Shown in pieces: positions 25,901 to 52,851 of a DNA stretch of 64,000 nt. A program made the translations under genes and the position numbers. Within the stretch, counting starts at the first letter, position 1; the number at the start of each line of letters is the position of its first letter. Origin of the DNA: Salvelinus alpinus (lineage: Eukaryota; Chordata; Actinopteri; Salmoniformes; Salmonidae); contig NC_092094.1 in the NCBI RefSeq assembly GCF_045679555.1, forward strand, positions 12,719,612-12,783,611, read 5' to 3'. The notes beneath the pieces were generated by a model that saw only the letters and a list, made by a program, of their open reading frames with translations, did not search any database and was not told the DNA's origin.

Positions 25901-28863
25901 ACTTATATAATAACTTGGGACATTTAATTATTTTGTTGATGTTTTATTGGTCTTTAAAGAATAGTGGGAGATTATTAAGTTCATGTTTTAAGTATTCCTA
26001 TATTTCTGTTATTGCTGTGCTATCACTCTGTTATTAGTACGCCTGTGCAGGAGTCTCACTGCAGATGGACCTGGCCTGAGTGTGATGGCGACTGTGTACT
26101 GTGGAAATACGGGGAAGTAAATGTTGTTACACTGGTCATTTTGTGTTAACAGTAGAGACCTGAACCGGAGTTGAGTCCGGTGATAGCTGGTCCAGGTGAC
26201 ACTCTGGCTGGGGTTTCTGTTGGGGTGCCAGCTCAGGCACCGGTGGCAGGCGGAGGTGGAGCATGCCAGAGTGCTGGCAGCTGCTGGTCAGGCTTCAGCA
26301 CTGGCAACAGCTCGTCGGGCTCCGGTGCTGCTCGTGGTGTCACCGGCTGGAGTGTGGAATGGAGCTTGGCCGGATGCTGAAACGGCTTGAGCCTCTGTGG
26401 CAGTCGCTGGTCTGGCTGCACCACTGGCGTCGGGTTGGCTGGCCGGAGCGCGTTGGACTGCAAGACTGGGTGCAGCTCTGGCAAATGCTCGGCTGGCTCT
26501 AGAGCTGGAGCCGTGGAGGCTGGGTTGGTTCCGACTGCTGGGCACGAACCGGACTCAGGACTGTTGCTGCAGGTCTTCAGAGCCTGTGTAGTGCCATTGT
26601 CTCCCTGAAGTAGTTCTGGTATTCTACCAACTGGCGTCTGACCCGCTCCTTCCTGTTGGGGAACAGGTAAAACCTCTCCATGGCCCCAGTCTGCTGGACT
26701 TCCCAGTCCTCCTCTTGCCAGCGTGTGTGCCTCGTCTGTAGCATGGCATGCTGCATGAACTGCATCCTGTTTCTACTGGTCATGTCCCAGCCAATTGCAC
26801 CCATCCGGCTCGAAAGACCAGTTTGTGGTGCTCTTTTTCAAGTACAAAATACATCAATCAATAGAATAAACAACCAATGGAATCAATTGAATAAACTACA
26901 TAGAGATCATATGAATCAGTTCTATATGTAATTCAATGGCATAAATAATAACAATGAATGTCTCAAACATCTGTGATTGTCTACCTTCTAGGCGCTACAT
27001 TCCTAAGTTGAAGGACTATCCCAACCGATACATCTATGAGCCGTGGAGAGCCCCAGAGTCTGTCCAGAAGGCAGCCAACTGCATCGTGGGAGTAGACTAC
27101 CCCAAGCCCATGATCAACCACACAGAGGGCAGCAGGCTCAACATAGAGAGAATGAAGCAGGTCTACCAGCAACTCTCCCACTACAGAGGCCTCAGTGAGT
27201 CTTTAACTTTTATATTATTTAACCTTGATTTATACAGGGGAATAAGTTAAGAACATAGTTATTTACAACAAAAACCTAGGATCAAGATCTGAAGACAGCA
27301 GCGATAGAAAAAGTCCACCTCACCCGTCCTCATTAAAGGCCCCATGTGGCCGAGACATCTGATGTTGGTTACAGTAGTCGTGTTCAGTGGGGAGAGTTTT
27401 TGTCCAATAACGCCACAGATTTTTGTTCTCCGTTGCGGACCGTTTCGCTGTGGTTTTCCCTATTGAACACGAGTCACAACCATGGTTTGGTTTCTTTTCA
27501 TATAGTCTGAAAGGGGCTCTCTCGTCTGAAACCACATTCTGGTTCTCTCACAGTTCCTGCTGAGAACTGCAGCAATTTGCCTCTTATGGGTCGTCGTTTC
27601 ATGGCCCCCAGCTCCACCAAACTCCTTGTGTCATTTCTCTAAGAGCTGTTATGTTGGACTCTGATGGACAATCTGAATGGTTCCTATTGCCAACAACGCA
27701 CTCCTGTCGAGCTGCTGTTGTCTGTCCATTCTGTCATCTCACTGATCATGTAATAGAAGCATTATGGTTACAACGGAAGTACCGTACATCCATGTTATCC
27801 CCGTTGCAGGGACTAGATAGCTGTATGTATGCAGGTCAGGGGCAGGCACTTCATGTTTTAACCAACCTGGAAGACAAGGTGTGCTAAATTGAGCCAATCA
27901 TTGAACTGATCAATTAGCTTAGTAGGTCAGTGTGGTGCCTTGCTGGGACAATATCCTGCAATCCCTGCGTCACTCGAGGAACAGGGTCGTCTACCACAGA
28001 TGTAGGTATTGTACTGCAGTAGATGACTGATGTTGTTGACTGCTGTCTTATGGATGGGGCTGTCTGAGTTCTAACAGCACAGAATAGCATCCTGTTTCAT
28101 GAAGCACAGCTCCTGGTTTATTCTATGGCTCTAGAGAGCCTCCTAGTGGTAAAAAAAAATGTGTTTTTCAGTTTACATTGGATGACTTTCCCTTGTGTTT
28201 TCATGCTGCGTTGGTCCTTATGTAGGCTTTTTCCAGTCAGTGTTGCCATGGTAACATTGCCGTTACGTCGGTCTGTGTGTGTCTGTCAGGTCTCCTGGCA
28301 TCTGTGCCCACCATTCAGGAAGAGGCGGAGCCTCCCCCGACAGACGACTCTCAGGCCAGTAGCAGCACCTGTGGTATGTTTGGAGGTGTAGTTCTTGTTT
28401 TGTAGTCTTTTTAAAATGTTTATTCATCCTTTAATTAACCAGGGAAGTCCTGGTCAAGAAAGCAGCATTTTTCACGTTTTAGTTGCTGCTTAGTTGGGTC
28501 AATAAAAAAACAAGCAAATGATTTTGGAATTGAATCACTTGAAGCTTCCAACACATTGGCTTTTCGTTTCTGAAAGTTTGAATGCATCAGCTAGACAAGG
28601 AAATGTATATAACAGAAAGTGAATGATTAAATGTACAGGAATAGACATTACTAATCTAAACTCTACTGAATGCAGAGTCACCCCCGCACACTTCGTCTGC
28701 CCAGTCCAACACTCTGAAGAGAGGCAGGCCTTCCGAACCACAAAGCACCCAGACGTGCACCCACACAAAACACCAGCACACCAGCACTGCCAAAGGAGAC
28801 CAGGAGCGGCAACAGGAGCAATGGGAGGAACAGTCAGAGCATCAGCCAGTGGATCTGCAGTGA
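10821..28863 (+). CDS. cry2: Vertebrate cryptochrome, CRY2/CRY3 type, exons 2-10 (gene span)
   Basis: Nine exons join without a frame break: 10821-10929, 15662-15804, 18067-18251, 21431-21660, 21882-22193, 23241-23392, 26992-27194, 28290-28373 and 28676-28863 (stop TGA at 28861). All introns are GT-AG and exon borders match those I know from mammalian CRY2. Known role: flavin-fold transcriptional repressor that binds PER and CLOCK-BMAL1 in the nucleus. Visible: photolyase-like N domain, FAD-domain signatures ([46 protein letters not shown]) and the C-terminal coiled coil ([14 protein letters not shown]). The tail after LLASVP is about 83 residues, Ser/Gln/His-rich, with a basic LKRGR patch. 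About 534 codons are present. The usual first exon (about 70 residues) was not found and may lie before base 1. Adjacency to mapk8ip1 favours CRY2; fish CRY3 cannot be excluded. Confidence 0.9.
11374..11848 (+). repeat. 41-bp minisatellite in cryptochrome intron 2
   Basis: Twelve units (last partial) start at 11374, 11415, 11456, 11497, 11538, 11579, 11620, 11657, 11698, 11739, 11780 and 11821. Core: gcgaccctaactaatgtgtc then tctgacgacagctgtactag; one unit is 4 bp short. Variation is only at a few sites, so expansion looks recent. Confidence 0.95.
12334..12432 (+). repeat. Fragment of the 930-bp dispersed repeat
   Basis: Contains gctgtacagaaacccagcct as in the copy at 57718-58648, truncated after about 100 bases. 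Confidence 0.65.
12455..13262 (-). mobile_element. 5'-truncated LINE (same family as 40478-43275), antisense
   Basis: The minus strand encodes [20 protein letters not shown] and [20 protein letters not shown], matching the RT C-terminus of the 40478 copy, followed by a 3' UTR with an internal ~130-bp duplication and a 'tttgatttgattt' end at 12455. It disagrees with nothing in the gene: it lies in cryptochrome intron 2. Confidence 0.85.
13495..13960. mobile_element. Non-autonomous hAT-like element fragment
   Basis: Shares gaaagtcacccattaaaata, ggatagccaggg and acttttgggtgtcagggaaa with the complete copy at 59705-60258 in opposite orientation; ends are lost. Confidence 0.55.
13961..15600. other. 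cry2: Intron 2 remainder, nothing recognised
   Basis: No exon, RNA or known repeat is visible. A CT-rich tract just before 15655 is the polypyrimidine run of the exon 3 acceptor. Confidence 0.4.
15662..15804 (+). CDS. cry2: cryptochrome exon 3
   Basis: Acceptor after a long CT-rich tract, donor gttagt. It encodes [20 protein letters not shown] and continues to SHTLYNLD. It ends with two bases of the Arg codon completed by exon 4. Confidence 0.94.
15882..15974. mobile_element. Short palindromic MITE-like element
   Basis: Ends ctagtcccaaatcgttt and cagatctgggatcaggctag form an imperfect inverted repeat. A related sequence occurs near 38843. Confidence 0.5.
16022..16208 (+). repeat. Salmonid SINE-like dispersed repeat
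   Basis: Contains cctgagcaaggcagttaacc, gatgtcgattaaggcagccc and gtacaactgactaggtatcc, which I recognise as a frequent salmonid repeat. Confidence 0.55.
17006..17345 (+). mobile_element. Tc1-like end fragment
   Basis: Begins with a terminal repeat (cagtaccagtcaaaagtttg) and runs 340 bp through the non-coding arm (cttgatgacagctttgcaca), then ends before the transposase. From 17346 to 17743 nothing is recognised. Confidence 0.75.
17744..17786 (+). pseudogene. Decayed partial duplicate of the start of cryptochrome exon 4
   Basis: About 40 bases beginning right after a cag acceptor closely match the first 43 bases of true exon 4 at 18067. The shared part encodes IIEMNN, then a 3-bp gap, then PPL, and ends near a shared tcaaga. 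After about 17786 the similarity stops, so this is a truncated exon copy 323 bp upstream of the real one. The upstream stretch also ends in a short pyrimidine tract plus cag, so the acceptor may have been copied too. Confidence 0.75.
17862..18016. mobile_element. Palindromic MITE-like element
   Basis: gtattcacaaaacgtctga and tgctttatgaatacggtcc are inverted, with gctgatctacgatcag / ctagatcagcat inside. Confidence 0.45.
18067..18251 (+). CDS. cry2: cryptochrome exon 4
   Basis: Acceptor ttatcag, donor gtaatc. It encodes [20 protein letters not shown], then the [16 protein letters not shown] stretch, and ends SVPSLEEL. The Gly codon is split with exon 5. Confidence 0.94.
18410..21249 (+). mobile_element. 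Tc1-like element broken by a LINE segment
   Basis: Inverted ends cactaccggtcaaaagtttt and aaaacttttgaccggtagtg are both flanked by TA (18408-18409 and 21250-21251). Only about 60 bp of the left arm remain before the LINE piece; the element resumes at about 20035 (agaagatagccctatttgg). The degenerate transposase remnant runs from about 20100 to 21050 with many stops. Confidence 0.85.
18471..20034 (+). mobile_element. LINE reverse-transcriptase segment, truncated at both ends
   Basis: Encodes [54 protein letters not shown] and [10 protein letters not shown] (usual D-D changed to D-N), very close to 41220-42830. It stops at 'gactgttctct' before its 3' UTR. It is broken by frameshifts near 18790 and 19670. 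Confidence 0.85.
21431..21660 (+). CDS. cry2: cryptochrome exon 5
   Basis: Acceptor tgttctccag, donor gtaccg. It encodes [20 protein letters not shown] and the highly conserved [18 protein letters not shown] block of the FAD domain. Residues [11 protein letters not shown] replace the usual RPRMNANSLLA of mammalian CRYs. Confidence 0.95.
21882..22193 (+). CDS. cry2: cryptochrome exon 6, FAD-binding core
   Basis: Acceptor ctcccactcag, donor gtaggt. Encodes [54 protein letters not shown] and [13 protein letters not shown]: the heart of the flavin pocket, uninterrupted over 104 codons and close to mammalian CRY1/CRY2. Confidence 0.96.
22513..22697. mobile_element. Palindromic MITE
   Basis: ccctgttcctggagagctac (about 22529) is inverted as gtagctctccaggaacaggg (about 22665), with ggggtgtccaacc / ggttggagagccc at the very ends. 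No coding capacity. Confidence 0.7.
22735..22925 (-). mobile_element. tRNA-derived SINE
   Basis: Minus strand: a tRNA-like head ending tagtggttagag...gattgaatccccgag and a tail ggcc gtcattgaaaataagaat then cttacttgcctagttaaatta. Same family as 49232-49396. Confidence 0.75.
23241..23392 (+). CDS. cry2: cryptochrome exon 7
   Basis: Acceptor ctgcctgtcag, donor gtacac. Encodes [39 protein letters not shown] and [12 protein letters not shown]. The Trp positions of the conserved SWMW motif are kept. Confidence 0.96.
23393..23466 (+). repeat. CA-rich low-complexity tract
   Basis: Interspersed (ac)n with 'actacatctc' units immediately after the exon 7 donor. Confidence 0.85.
23620..23790 (-). other. 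GC-rich Pro/Ala-coding block, left part
   Basis: The minus strand reads a stop-free Pro-rich stretch ([20 protein letters not shown] and similar). Composition and orientation match the block at 26040-26830; between them lies a gypsy remnant. Function unknown. Confidence 0.35.
24200..25620 (+). mobile_element. Ty3/gypsy-like retrotransposon remnant
   Basis: At 24225-24437 there is a piece that looks like the region after the protease ([30 protein letters not shown]). From 24600 to 25130 an integrase: zinc-finger part CETCQKY, core [14 protein letters not shown] followed by a stop, and [12 protein letters not shown] (the Glu of the DDE triad). The reverse transcriptase and RNase H that should lie between are missing, and stops interrupt the integrase. 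No LTR pair could be fixed. Confidence 0.75.
25640..25870 (-). mobile_element. tRNA-derived SINE (HpaI-like)
   Basis: The minus strand starts near 25868 with a gcgcagcggtctaaggcact head, has gtttgatcccgggctgtatc, and ends in a gaaaa/aaatgt tail. The same family as 34158-34335 in opposite orientation. Confidence 0.75.
26040..26830 (-). other. GC-rich block with candidate minus-strand ORF
   Basis: ORF 26804-26577 encodes [20 protein letters not shown], then a charged segment ([20 protein letters not shown]) and [17 protein letters not shown]. Downstream on the same strand several frames stay open with Pro/Ala/Gln-rich repeats (26545-26233). It resembles a structural (gag-type) ORF of a mobile element, but I do not recognise it. 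Confidence 0.3.
26992..27194 (+). CDS. cry2: cryptochrome exon 8
   Basis: Acceptor ctaccttctag, donor gtgagt. It encodes [20 protein letters not shown], then the [10 protein letters not shown] segment, and the coiled-coil helix [19 protein letters not shown], which in mammals contacts PER and FBXL3. Confidence 0.95.
27210..27290 (-). mobile_element. SINE/LINE tail fragment
   Basis: ttatttaaccttgatttata...ataagttaagaacatagtta is a diverged tail like those of the SINEs in this window. Confidence 0.4.
27836..27985. mobile_element. MITE-like repeat
   Basis: gggcaggcacttcatgtttt to cactcgaggaacagggtcgt resembles a dispersed fish repeat with a core 'accaacctggaagacaagg'. The rest of intron 8 (27290-28280) shows nothing else. 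Confidence 0.35.
28290..28373 (+). CDS. cry2: cryptochrome exon 9 (start of C-terminal tail)
   Basis: Acceptor gtctgtcag, donor gtatgt. It encodes [20 protein letters not shown] and a Ser-rich end. The LLASVP hinge is the family hallmark; the tail after it is acidic/Pro-rich and not recognisably like mammalian tails. Confidence 0.88.
28676..28863 (+). CDS. cry2: cryptochrome last coding exon (tail)
   Basis: The exon follows acceptor tactgaatgcag, in phase with exon 9. It encodes [20 protein letters not shown], then a Gln/His/Thr-rich end to VDLQ and TGA. LKRGR could serve as the tail nuclear signal, as basic SPKRK does in mammalian CRY2 (inference). A possible donor (gtaatt) lies a few bases after the stop, so the 3' UTR may be spliced, perhaps to 29972. 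Confidence 0.72.
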
Positions 28864-31640
28864 CACACGGTAATTAGCTAAACTATCTGAAGACACTGGC
28901 TTGTTCTTGTAATTCTTTTTTTAAATGATGAGATTTATTTTTTCAGAAGTCATCTCATAAAGTAAAATCAAATCATTCAATGCTCTTTTTTTGTCCTGTT
29001 TGTAAAAAGTTAGACGCACCCCAGCTATTTTGGAACTTTTCCTTTTGGAAAACAAAATGTTTTTTTATACGGTAATGTACACACTCTTAAGGGTAAAACA
29101 ACAATATTTTGAGCAAAATATAATTTTTGGGAGATAACTGAAAACTTCAAGGAGTTGATCTGATGTGAGGTCATCGGCCTCCCCGCTTGCTTCAGGAACA
29201 CTAGAGGTGCAATAGTGAACAAAAGAGGAAAGGTCCACCCCTCACTTGTGCTGTGTCATGAGGATACCTGGACCACTTATTAGGGATGTGACAAATGGAA
29301 AAAATAGCACTGTTTAAACTGACCTTTTTAATGATTTATTTTTACTGTTAACGACGATGACGTGGTGCAGTCTCCCAGTGTTGACTCCCCGTTGAGTGTC
29401 AAGATTTGATTCTGCAATAAATCAACTCCTAATATATATAATATTTTTTGGAAGGGAGGAGACAGATTTTTTTTGCCTTACTTCTGAGAACACAAACACT
29501 TGCATCTTTCATAGCGTGCTATTGAGGGACAGAGAGGGGAGGGGCACGGTATAGGTAGGTCGGCCATCAGGCAGACAGTCAGAACCATGCACTAGGCCCA
29601 TCTATCGGCAGTTTAAAGCTGTATCTCGAAATTGAATGCAGTATCCCACAATGTCTTGGCTTGCAATGTCTCGCAACTTCAGCAAAGCAGGGCCTGTCAT
29701 CAATGAATAGGCTAGGATATTGAGATGCGTGAGATGCAACACTTTGCTCTCTCACAGTCACACACAGTATCTGCACGGGTTCGCTGCGTGCTTCAACACT
29801 CTTAGTTGTTGTGGAAATTTACCCATTATGCTGTTTACTTTCTGCATCTACGTCACACCTCTACCACCTATTGAGATGAGCTGCATCCTGTCCACTGGTG
29901 AATTAATGAGGTGAAAGGAGACTGGAGTGTGTCTTTAACTGAAGCTTTGGTTTGTTGCCTGTGTCTTTAGGATCTTGCCATGTGGGATGGTGTATGACAG
30001 AAGGACATGGCAGAAGACTTCTGATGTCCTGCGCTCACCCCTATCCTTGTGGCAAGACTAGTCACTTACATATATGCATACATACATACACACACACACA
30101 CAGCGTTTTACAAACCATAACCACTTTATAAAATCTAAGAATAACAGCAACTCCAGATCAGTGTTAAAAACAGTACCATACTGGCTAATAATGTATGTGT
30201 ATACAGCAAGGTTACAATGAGTTTGTTATAAGAAGGTTAGTGCTTACACCTTTCAGCTTTCCTAATCTAGCATTTAAAAAATTCAAAACATTTACCCCAA
30301 CATTTTATTAGTAAGACTGCAATAGACCCTCAAAGATACTAACCTTAGAGTTAAGAACTCACCGGGCAATCTCAACCTGGGGAAAATGTTTTAAATCTCC
30401 AAAAACTAAACACATAATAACAAAACACATGTATGTAAATACGCAGGTCATGTGGTCTATAAAGATTTGATAGGATTTTTATGTGCATTTCAAAGATGTT
30501 GATATGTGTTGTGAACAACCACCATTCTCAACATGTTCGTGTCTCTGGTTCCACTGTCCATATATCTGTTTGCTATTTTGCTGTATGTTATTTTGACTTC
30601 TATCACAATGACATGATTGGTCTGTAAACTAATATTTTGCCTGTGGCAGAGAATATATATTATCAATCAGTGAAATAACCAAAAAATTGTTGGTGCCCTT
30701 CATTAAAACTATAGAGAATCACATTCTATCAAACCTTACTGGAATTGAACGTCACCCAGCTGTTTCTACCCATCATGGGTAGTGAGGCTGCGGCCACACA
30801 CGGATGAAAAATGCATATGCATTCGTCACTGTCCGTTCACCTCATTTAAACTTCTCACCTAAGTTGCTTATGTAAAAAAAATGTACGGACAAAACTGCTC
30901 ATAGACATTTCTCATTTCTGTAGCACATCAACCTACAGAAAATCCTTTTGGCTCAATATGTTTTAGATTTTCAGACTTCAACACTACAACACTACAGTTA
31001 ATGATAATGCTGTCTACTAATACAATAATGACTTGTTTCAATTAAATACCATATGTGTAAAGGATGTATATTAGTTCCCGCTATATTCTGTGTTTATCAG
31101 CCTTGTGTATCTCTTTCTTTCTTTTTTATATATGATGGTTAAAAATATCTTTGTCAAAACAAACATGACTTTCCCTAAAACCTTGGTAGCGTTAAGATCA
31201 TTTTAAGTCCCTTGGTAGGCAATTTGAGGAACAATGATCTTGGTGCTACACACATTTTGGGAAACTCTCCCCAGTGTTGTGGAACTACGCAGAAGGGGAA
31301 TGAGTTGAGTAGGAAATACTAACCGAGTCAAACTCCATTTATATTTTCCATTAACACAGTCACCGTCTTCTAATCGTTTGTCAGTCACCAAATATTGTAC
31401 ATCCCAAGAAAAAGTGTACGTTCACTATAATTTAAGTTGCCATGATGATGAGCTTTTGTTGAATAGTTTTATTTATTTGTTTTGAATTGTACAAAGGAGT
31501 TTATTTTCATTAAAGCGCTGATAGAATTGTGACCCATTGTTTTATGGACCTTACTATCACATTCTGGAATTGACTATTGTAATGATGACAATAACTGTAG
31601 AAGATATAGTTTGTAATAAATGTCATTGCGTTGTATATTT
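28864..31640 (+). other. cry2: Likely cryptochrome 3' UTR and flank
   Basis: AT-rich sequence without a convincing ORF. AATAAA occurs at 29416-29421 and 31615-31620, either of which could end the transcript. A possible extra 3' UTR exon starts at 29972 after the acceptor-like tgtctttag. A short TA/CA repeat sits near 30068-30102. UTR extent is inferred only. Confidence 0.35.
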
Positions 31641-31964
31641 ACTGATAGATGGATACAGCCCTTTTTCTTGAGGTTATGTCATTTAGCCACTGGAGGGCCA
31701 CATACAGTAGGTTGACACAGGAATATACTGGAGGTTAGGTATCTGGTAGACAGGATCGTATTGAATCTAAGGTCTAGGACTGAGAACTATTGTCGGCTGA
31801 TCATATCTATTAATTGATGCAACAAATAAAAATTCACTCCAACAACCTTTAATTGTCTTGTGAAAATAGGATTGACTTACCGATATGTAATGACTTATAT
31901 TGATTAATCAACAATCAATGAACACGTTTAAGGCCTGAGGTTTGTTTATTTAAGGGCTCAGATC

Positions 31965-32095
31965 AGTTACATTTACATTTAAGTCATTTAGCAGACGCTC
32001 TTATCCAGAGCGACTTACAAATTGGTGCATTCACCTTATGATATCCAGTGGAACAACCACTTTACAATAGTGCATCTAACTCTTTTAAGGGGGGG
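31965..32095 (-). mobile_element. L2-like LINE 3' end fragment
   Basis: Reverse complement of the 56240-56370 tail: gcagacgctcttatccagag, caccac/ccagtggaacaaccac, then a G12 run at about 32090. Confidence 0.8.
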
Positions 32096-32151
32096 GGGGG
32101 TTAGAAGGATTACTTTATCAGTTATAGCTATAGAGGTTAATGATGTCTTAC

Positions 32152-32291
32152 TGTGCAGGCCAGTTGTAGTCTGTGAGGAGGAGGAGGTTTAACAGTGCTT
32201 TGTTGACCAGCAGTAACACTGACGTGATCTCCTCAGAGATCACATCTAATGGCCAGAGTCCTCTCTCTTTCTTTGTCTCCTGATATCCACT
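32152..32291 (-). CDS. Candidate minus-strand exon, unidentified
   Basis: 140 bp open in one frame between a good acceptor (tttctatcag) and donor (gtaaga). It encodes SGYQETKKERGLWPLDVISE, then EITSVLLLVNKALLNLLLLT and DYNWPA. I do not recognise a family. It lies between cryptochrome and mapk8ip1, antisense to both, and no partner exon was found. It may be a chance ORF. Confidence 0.25.
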
Positions 32292-32969
32292 CTGATAGAA
32301 ACAAATGCCTGTATGGTTGTGTAACATCCTCTTACAGTGAACAGTAGAAGAGACATGGATGCGGGACAAACGAGCTAAAGGCTGTCTTTTAAGTACCATT
32401 TTGATATCTGGTAAAGACTTGTCCCAGTGAAACTGAAATTTGAGCTTCCATGTACAGTATAATTATCCTGATCTGTAACTTGATAAACTAAAGACCGAGG
32501 GTATTGTTAGGATGGATGAACACAGGTCCAGTTTAATTTACATGGTACAACAGTAAAGTAAATGTCACACTTTCATAGTGGGATTTTACCCGCTGTTTCT
32601 GGTGAGGTTCAATGCTTGAGTTGATAGGAGTTAGTGTAAGTGTATTCACTTTATAGGAGCTGTATTTTACAAGCCCTGCATGTGTTAGTGGCTAGCCAGT
32701 GTTGTAGTGTGTGTACATGTCATGACTTGTCCATAGGGACAGCAAATCACATTCTTTTAAACATGATAGACTAGACGTATGTAAGCTGAAAATGATCTCT
32801 GCTGCACCGTTACACATATCACAGTTTGTTCAGGGCATGAACCATACTACACAACAACACAGTGGAAGCCATGATGTTCTAAGGGCCAGGGACCTTCCAT
32901 GTCCTCCCTCCTCAGATCAAGATGATGAGAAGAAGACTCTTTCAGCAGCAGCTCCATTGATCCTGGCAG

Positions 32970-33119
32970 TCACCACTTCTCTTCCTTTAGCCTGCCCCGG
33001 TCACCACTTCCCTTCCTTTAGCCTGCCCCGGTCACCACTTCCCTTCCTTTAGCCTGCCCCGGTCACCACTTCCCTTCCTTTAGCCTGCCCCGGTCACCAC
33101 TTCCCTTCCTTTAGCCTGT
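32970..33119 (+). repeat. 31-bp minisatellite
   Basis: Five units at 32970, 33001, 33032, 33063 and 33094: tcaccacttcccttccttta followed by gcctgccccgg. The rest of 32300-33800 has no recognised gene apart from the candidate exon and mapk8ip1 exon 1. Confidence 0.92.
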
Positions 33120-33809
33120 GTATGGCTGGCTGTCCTGTGGAGGAGGCAGGCAACCTGAGTAGAGCTGCATCGATCCAAGCCCTCCATCATACAGGAGGCA
33201 GGGCCTTACAGGAGGAGACCCTACCCAGCCAGGGTTGATGGACTGGGGCTAAGAGGGTGAGTCTCTTCCCCTCCCCAGTTTCACTACTCTCCATCAGGCA
33301 GGGCTGCACCTCCCCCATCCCATCATCCCCCAGTCATTATACCGGACCAGAGGGGGAACACAAATACAGAGACAAGTGCCTCGGTGGAGCCAGTGGTGAA
33401 GACGAGATCTATGCTGTGTGGAAAATGAGCTGGTCTATCTTTTGACTGGATCCCTCTGTTTGTTTATTAGGATGCCCCTTCTTCCTGGGGTCCACACAAA
33501 ATAGAGAACATGACAACTAACAAAACACTGATACACTGACAGAGAAGGAAAGTCAAACACATTTTAAATACAATGATATACAAATTATACAAACAATAGT
33601 ACAAATAAAATGTGTGCGTGTCTTCTGTGTTGTGGTGCTGATGCTGTAGTTGAAGTGTGGACCAGAGTGGATGGCGAGTGAAGAGTCTGGGAGGATTGTG
33701 AATGATGCTCTGTTGAAAGGAGAAAGTGCTTTAATTGCCTGTTGAATCGATCACTTCCTTGTCCCTCTGCCTGCCCTGCCCTGCTGATGTTACTCTGCTC
33801 AGTCTGGCC

Positions 33810-51096
<17,287 letters not shown>

Positions 51097-52850
51097 CGTT
51101 CTCTCAATAGTATATTTCTCCAATATCGTGTCATGATGAAACAACTTGCATGGTGGATTTTAAACTGCATTGAATGGTAACGCTTTGGCCGCCTCCTAAA
51201 ATAAATCTTTACAATATGCCAGTAAATAACCATTTAGTAATACTGATCTGCAACACAATCTACTTGGTGCAGCTTTCTACTCACTGCCATGTTTCTACAG
51301 AACAAACATGTCTACAGAAATACCCAAGCTAAAGCATTACCAGTCCCATCCAAAAGAGCCTACATGTATCTTCCTCACAAAGGTTATTGGCCAAAAGTAC
51401 AGTACTGTTAACTGTAAAGTGTGCAGCCAAATGTGAGGACGGGTACTACAGTACAGAGAAACCAACAAGTAGTTACAGATCACACTCAATATCAAGATAG
51501 AATATGTTTATGTGGCTTTATGAGCTATTCCAAATTATATGAGATCACTATCAAGTCACCTGGAAACCTCGTCTCTGTACGGAGGAAGACAGTGGCAGTG
51601 ATTTCAATCTGTCTACGTGTCCCTGGACTGTTTTTAGTGTCACACTGTTTGATTTCAGATTCAGTTAGTATGTATGTTGGAAAGTTTATTTATGGATTAA
51701 TTGTCCATCACATCATAACAGGCTTTAAATTAAATGCAGTCCGTCAGTGCATTCTCACCAATTATCTATGTGAAAATGACCTCTGACTAGGGCTTGTCAT
51801 CTATCTGCCAATACCAAAAAGGTCAATTAACTCTTGTTTTTTTTACTGTATTGAAAGGAATGTAATTTCAATTAAGAAATATAAAATAGTAGTCTGTTAT
51901 TGAAGAATCAATGTATATTGGTGGGTAAGCAGGTGTAAGGTAAGGATGGTATCCTAATAACATTGTTTCCTACATAATTCAATCATGCTCTATCACATTA
52001 TATTTGTGGAAATCTATCCGGGTGACCCTTGAAAATGACAATCTATAGACAAAAAAAGCCCTACGTATTAATACTTACTCCGAATGTAACTTGGAAACAA
52101 TGTTTGGCCAAAATTGTAAGGTGGAATTACTGTATAAGGAAAATATTTCAACAAGTATGATCTTGGCATCACTGTGGTATTACCACTTTAAAAGTCATCC
52201 AGAAGGCACTTGTTCTTAAATCAAAACCACAAGTAGTGCCTATTTTCTAATGATTGTGATTACTGTTTACAGTATGTATTTCCTTTTTATTTGAGATGGT
52301 TCTCCTGGCACTGTGGGACAGATGTATTTACCTGTACAATAGAAATATGCTGTTTGTCAATGAAATGTCCTACAGTAGGTTTGATCAAACCCAGTGTGTA
52401 TTGCATGATATCAATGTCAAACAAAACAATGTAGAGAAAGACACAGGAGGTCAATTCTTGTCATTAAATCTGAAGGTGTTTACATCCTCTCTGAACTTCT
52501 CTGAAACTCAGTCGGGGTCTCAACTTACTGTTGAGAGTTAGACTAGTAGAATACACAAGGTGCCGTTTTGAAATTTGGTTGCACATCAGCAGTTTTCCTC
52601 TTGCTATGTCAGTCACTCAATTAGCTCATGTCAGCTAAAAAAGGTTTGATTGGTAAATAATAATCTAGCGACCAACTATCTAAACTTGTAGTAATCATGG
52701 TCGAATTACCGACCGGGGTGCCCCCATTGATTTTCTTAGTCACTGTCACTCGGATATCATATTAAAAACTGCAAACATTTCTCTCCGCCCCATGGACAAA
52801 TGAGTAGAAATGCAGGAATATAGCTCAAACTTTTTTCTTCGCTATCAAGG
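51097..52850 (+). other. mapk8ip1: mapk8ip1 3' UTR and flank
   Basis: AATAAA at 51200-51205 lies about 105 nt after the stop. The 121-codon ORF at 51421-51786 shows no family and reads like AT-rich non-coding DNA. The rest to 52850 shows no feature I recognise. Confidence 0.35.
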
Positions 52851-52851
52851 G

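Noticed and set aside
51421..51786. 121-codon ORF after mapk8ip1
   Set aside because: Lies in the 3' flank, AT-rich, no family signature, no splice context.
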